Positions 63,348-64,000 of a DNA stretch of 64,000 nucleotides are shown here, in pieces (position 1 is the stretch's first letter; each line of letters begins with the position of its first letter). Source of the DNA: Devosia beringensis (GTDB lineage Bacteria > Pseudomonadota > Alphaproteobacteria > Rhizobiales > Devosiaceae); assembly GCF_014926585.1 (NCBI RefSeq), contig NZ_CP045422.1, positions 558,001 through 622,000 of the forward strand. The letters are read 5' to 3'. Made by a program: the position numbers and the translations under genes. Below the pieces are notes generated by a model. That model was not told the origin of the DNA and made no database searches. It saw only the letters and a list, made by a program, of their open reading frames with translations.

Positions 63348-64000
63348 ATGAAGCTTATGTTGAAGACGACTGTCTGCCTGGCTGCCATGTGCCTCAGCGC
63401 CGGCGCGGCCTTTGCAGACTGCGGGATCGAAGGCACCGGTTCGGTGCGGATCCTGTCCAACGATTTCGAGGCACTGCGCCTGATCAATACCACGGCTGAA
63501 GAGTGCGCTGCCGAGGGCATCACCGTTACCGCCAATGCCAATGCCGAGCACAAGAACCTGCAGGTTCCCGCGCTCTCGATCAACCCGGCCGAATATAGCG
63601 TTGCCGTTGTTGCCAACAATTCCATCGTGCCGCTGCTGAACGACGACCTGATCCGTCCGCTCGACGATCTGGTGGCCCAGTATGGCCAGGCGCTGCAGCC
63701 CAACCAGCTGATCACCATCGACGGCAAGGTGATGGCCGTGGCCTTCATGGGTAATGCCCAGCACCTGTTCTACCGCAAGGATATCCTTGATGCAGCCGGC
63801 GTTGCCGCACCAATGTCCTATGAGGACATGCTGGCGGCTGCCGAAGCGATCAAGGCCTCGGGCGCCATGGACTATCCCATTGCCGCCTCGGTCAAGCCCG
63901 GCTGGGATCTGGCCGCCGAATTCGTCAACGCCTATCTCGGCACCGGTGGCGAGTTCTTCGCGCCCGGCACCGCCGAGCTGGCCATCGACAACGAGAATGG
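63348..64000 (+). CDS. Sugar ABC transporter binding protein, family 1 (3' end outside window)
   Basis: The first 217 residues of a solute-binding protein of the MalE type. Signal peptide MKLMLKTTVCLAAMCLSAGAAFA, then GTGSVRILSNDFEALRLINTTAEEC, LLNDDLIRPLDDLVAQYGQAL, AVAFMGNAQHLFYRKDILDAAGVAAPMSYEDMLAAAEAIKASG. CAGGAG precedes the ATG. The ligand is unknown; the doubled operator upstream suggests control by the adjacent FCD regulator. It must be read on in the next window. Confidence 0.85.
   Translation, partial: MKLMLKTTVCLAAMCLSAGAAFADCGIEGTGSVRILSNDFEALRLINTTAEECAAEGITVTANANAEHKNLQVPALSINPAEYSVAVVANNSIVPLLNDDLIRPLDDLVAQYGQALQPNQLITIDGKVMAVAFMGNAQHLFYRKDILDAAGVAAPMSYEDMLAAAEAIKASGAMDYPIAASVKPGWDLAAEFVNAYLGTGGEFFAPGTAELAIDNEN

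Noticed and set aside
1..64000. CRISPR arrays, tRNA or rRNA genes, prophage or defence systems
   Set aside because: No regularly spaced repeats, cloverleaf sequences, phage structural genes or restriction/toxin motifs were found by reading both strands.

Overview
The window looks like chromosome of a high-GC alphaproteobacterium of the order Hyphomicrobiales, most like Devosia or a relative. This is inferred from the aerobic cobalamin genes, the many ABC importers with LacI/GntR/FCD regulators, the rhizobial-style phn C-P lyase cluster with tandem 11-bp PHO boxes, and the pcc/mcm block with a PccR-type regulator. No rRNA, tRNA, CRISPR or phage genes were seen. One insertion sequence, of the IS110 family, is present.

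Layout. 0-1.4 kb: copper efflux (3' end of copA, cueR, copZ). 1.4-6.2 kb: a ribose-type sugar ABC operon divergent from a LacI regulator, with two tandem operators between them. 6.2-7.6 kb: a DUF305 protein and an ArsR/SRPBCC pair. 7.6-13.7 kb: cobF and cobGHIJLM, most of the aerobic corrin-ring pathway, with cobK absent. 13.6-16.1 kb: an MHYT-GGDEF-EAL membrane protein. 16.2-28.7 kb: phosphonate uptake and degradation (phnCDEE, hexapeptide transferase, phnGHIJKL, divergent phnF, phnMN). 28.7-34.2 kb: a PHO-box array driving ugpBAEC plus a TIM-barrel protein. 34.2-35.4 kb: the IS110 element, seated at the centre of a long palindrome. 35.5-43.1 kb: mce, mcmA, pccA, pccB and pccR, which convert propionyl-CoA to succinyl-CoA through a B12 enzyme. 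43.2-45.6 kb: an orphan response regulator, an Hpt protein, two small unknown proteins and a hemerythrin-like protein. 45.6-48.9 kb: a marR-emrA-emrB efflux operon. 49.1-55.8 kb: a spermidine/putrescine-type ABC operon with an Asp/Glu/hydantoin-type racemase and a GNAT protein, divergent from a GntR regulator. 55.8-63.1 kb: a fuconolactonase-like hydrolase, an SDR dehydrogenase, a ytfQRT-yjfF sugar importer and an FCD regulator. 63.3 kb to the end: the start of another sugar-binding protein.

How the parts connect. The phn and ugp genes appear to form one phosphate-starvation block: PHO-box-like repeats lie before phnC, before phnM and before ugpB, and a perfect palindrome lies between phnG and phnF. 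The cobalamin genes supply the cofactor for the methylmalonyl-CoA mutase 23 kb away. Long hairpin-forming repeats lie inside several operons, usually just after the binding-protein gene of an ABC system, and one repeat family supplies the last codons of phnN and mce.

The most unusual items are the IS110 insertion at the exact dyad of a 45-bp palindrome with a guide-like sequence in its leader, the five-unit 11-bp-phased PHO array, the TIM-barrel protein in the ugp operon where no ugpQ or phnP is seen, and the repeats that form gene ends. Functions were assigned by reading protein motifs without database searches.
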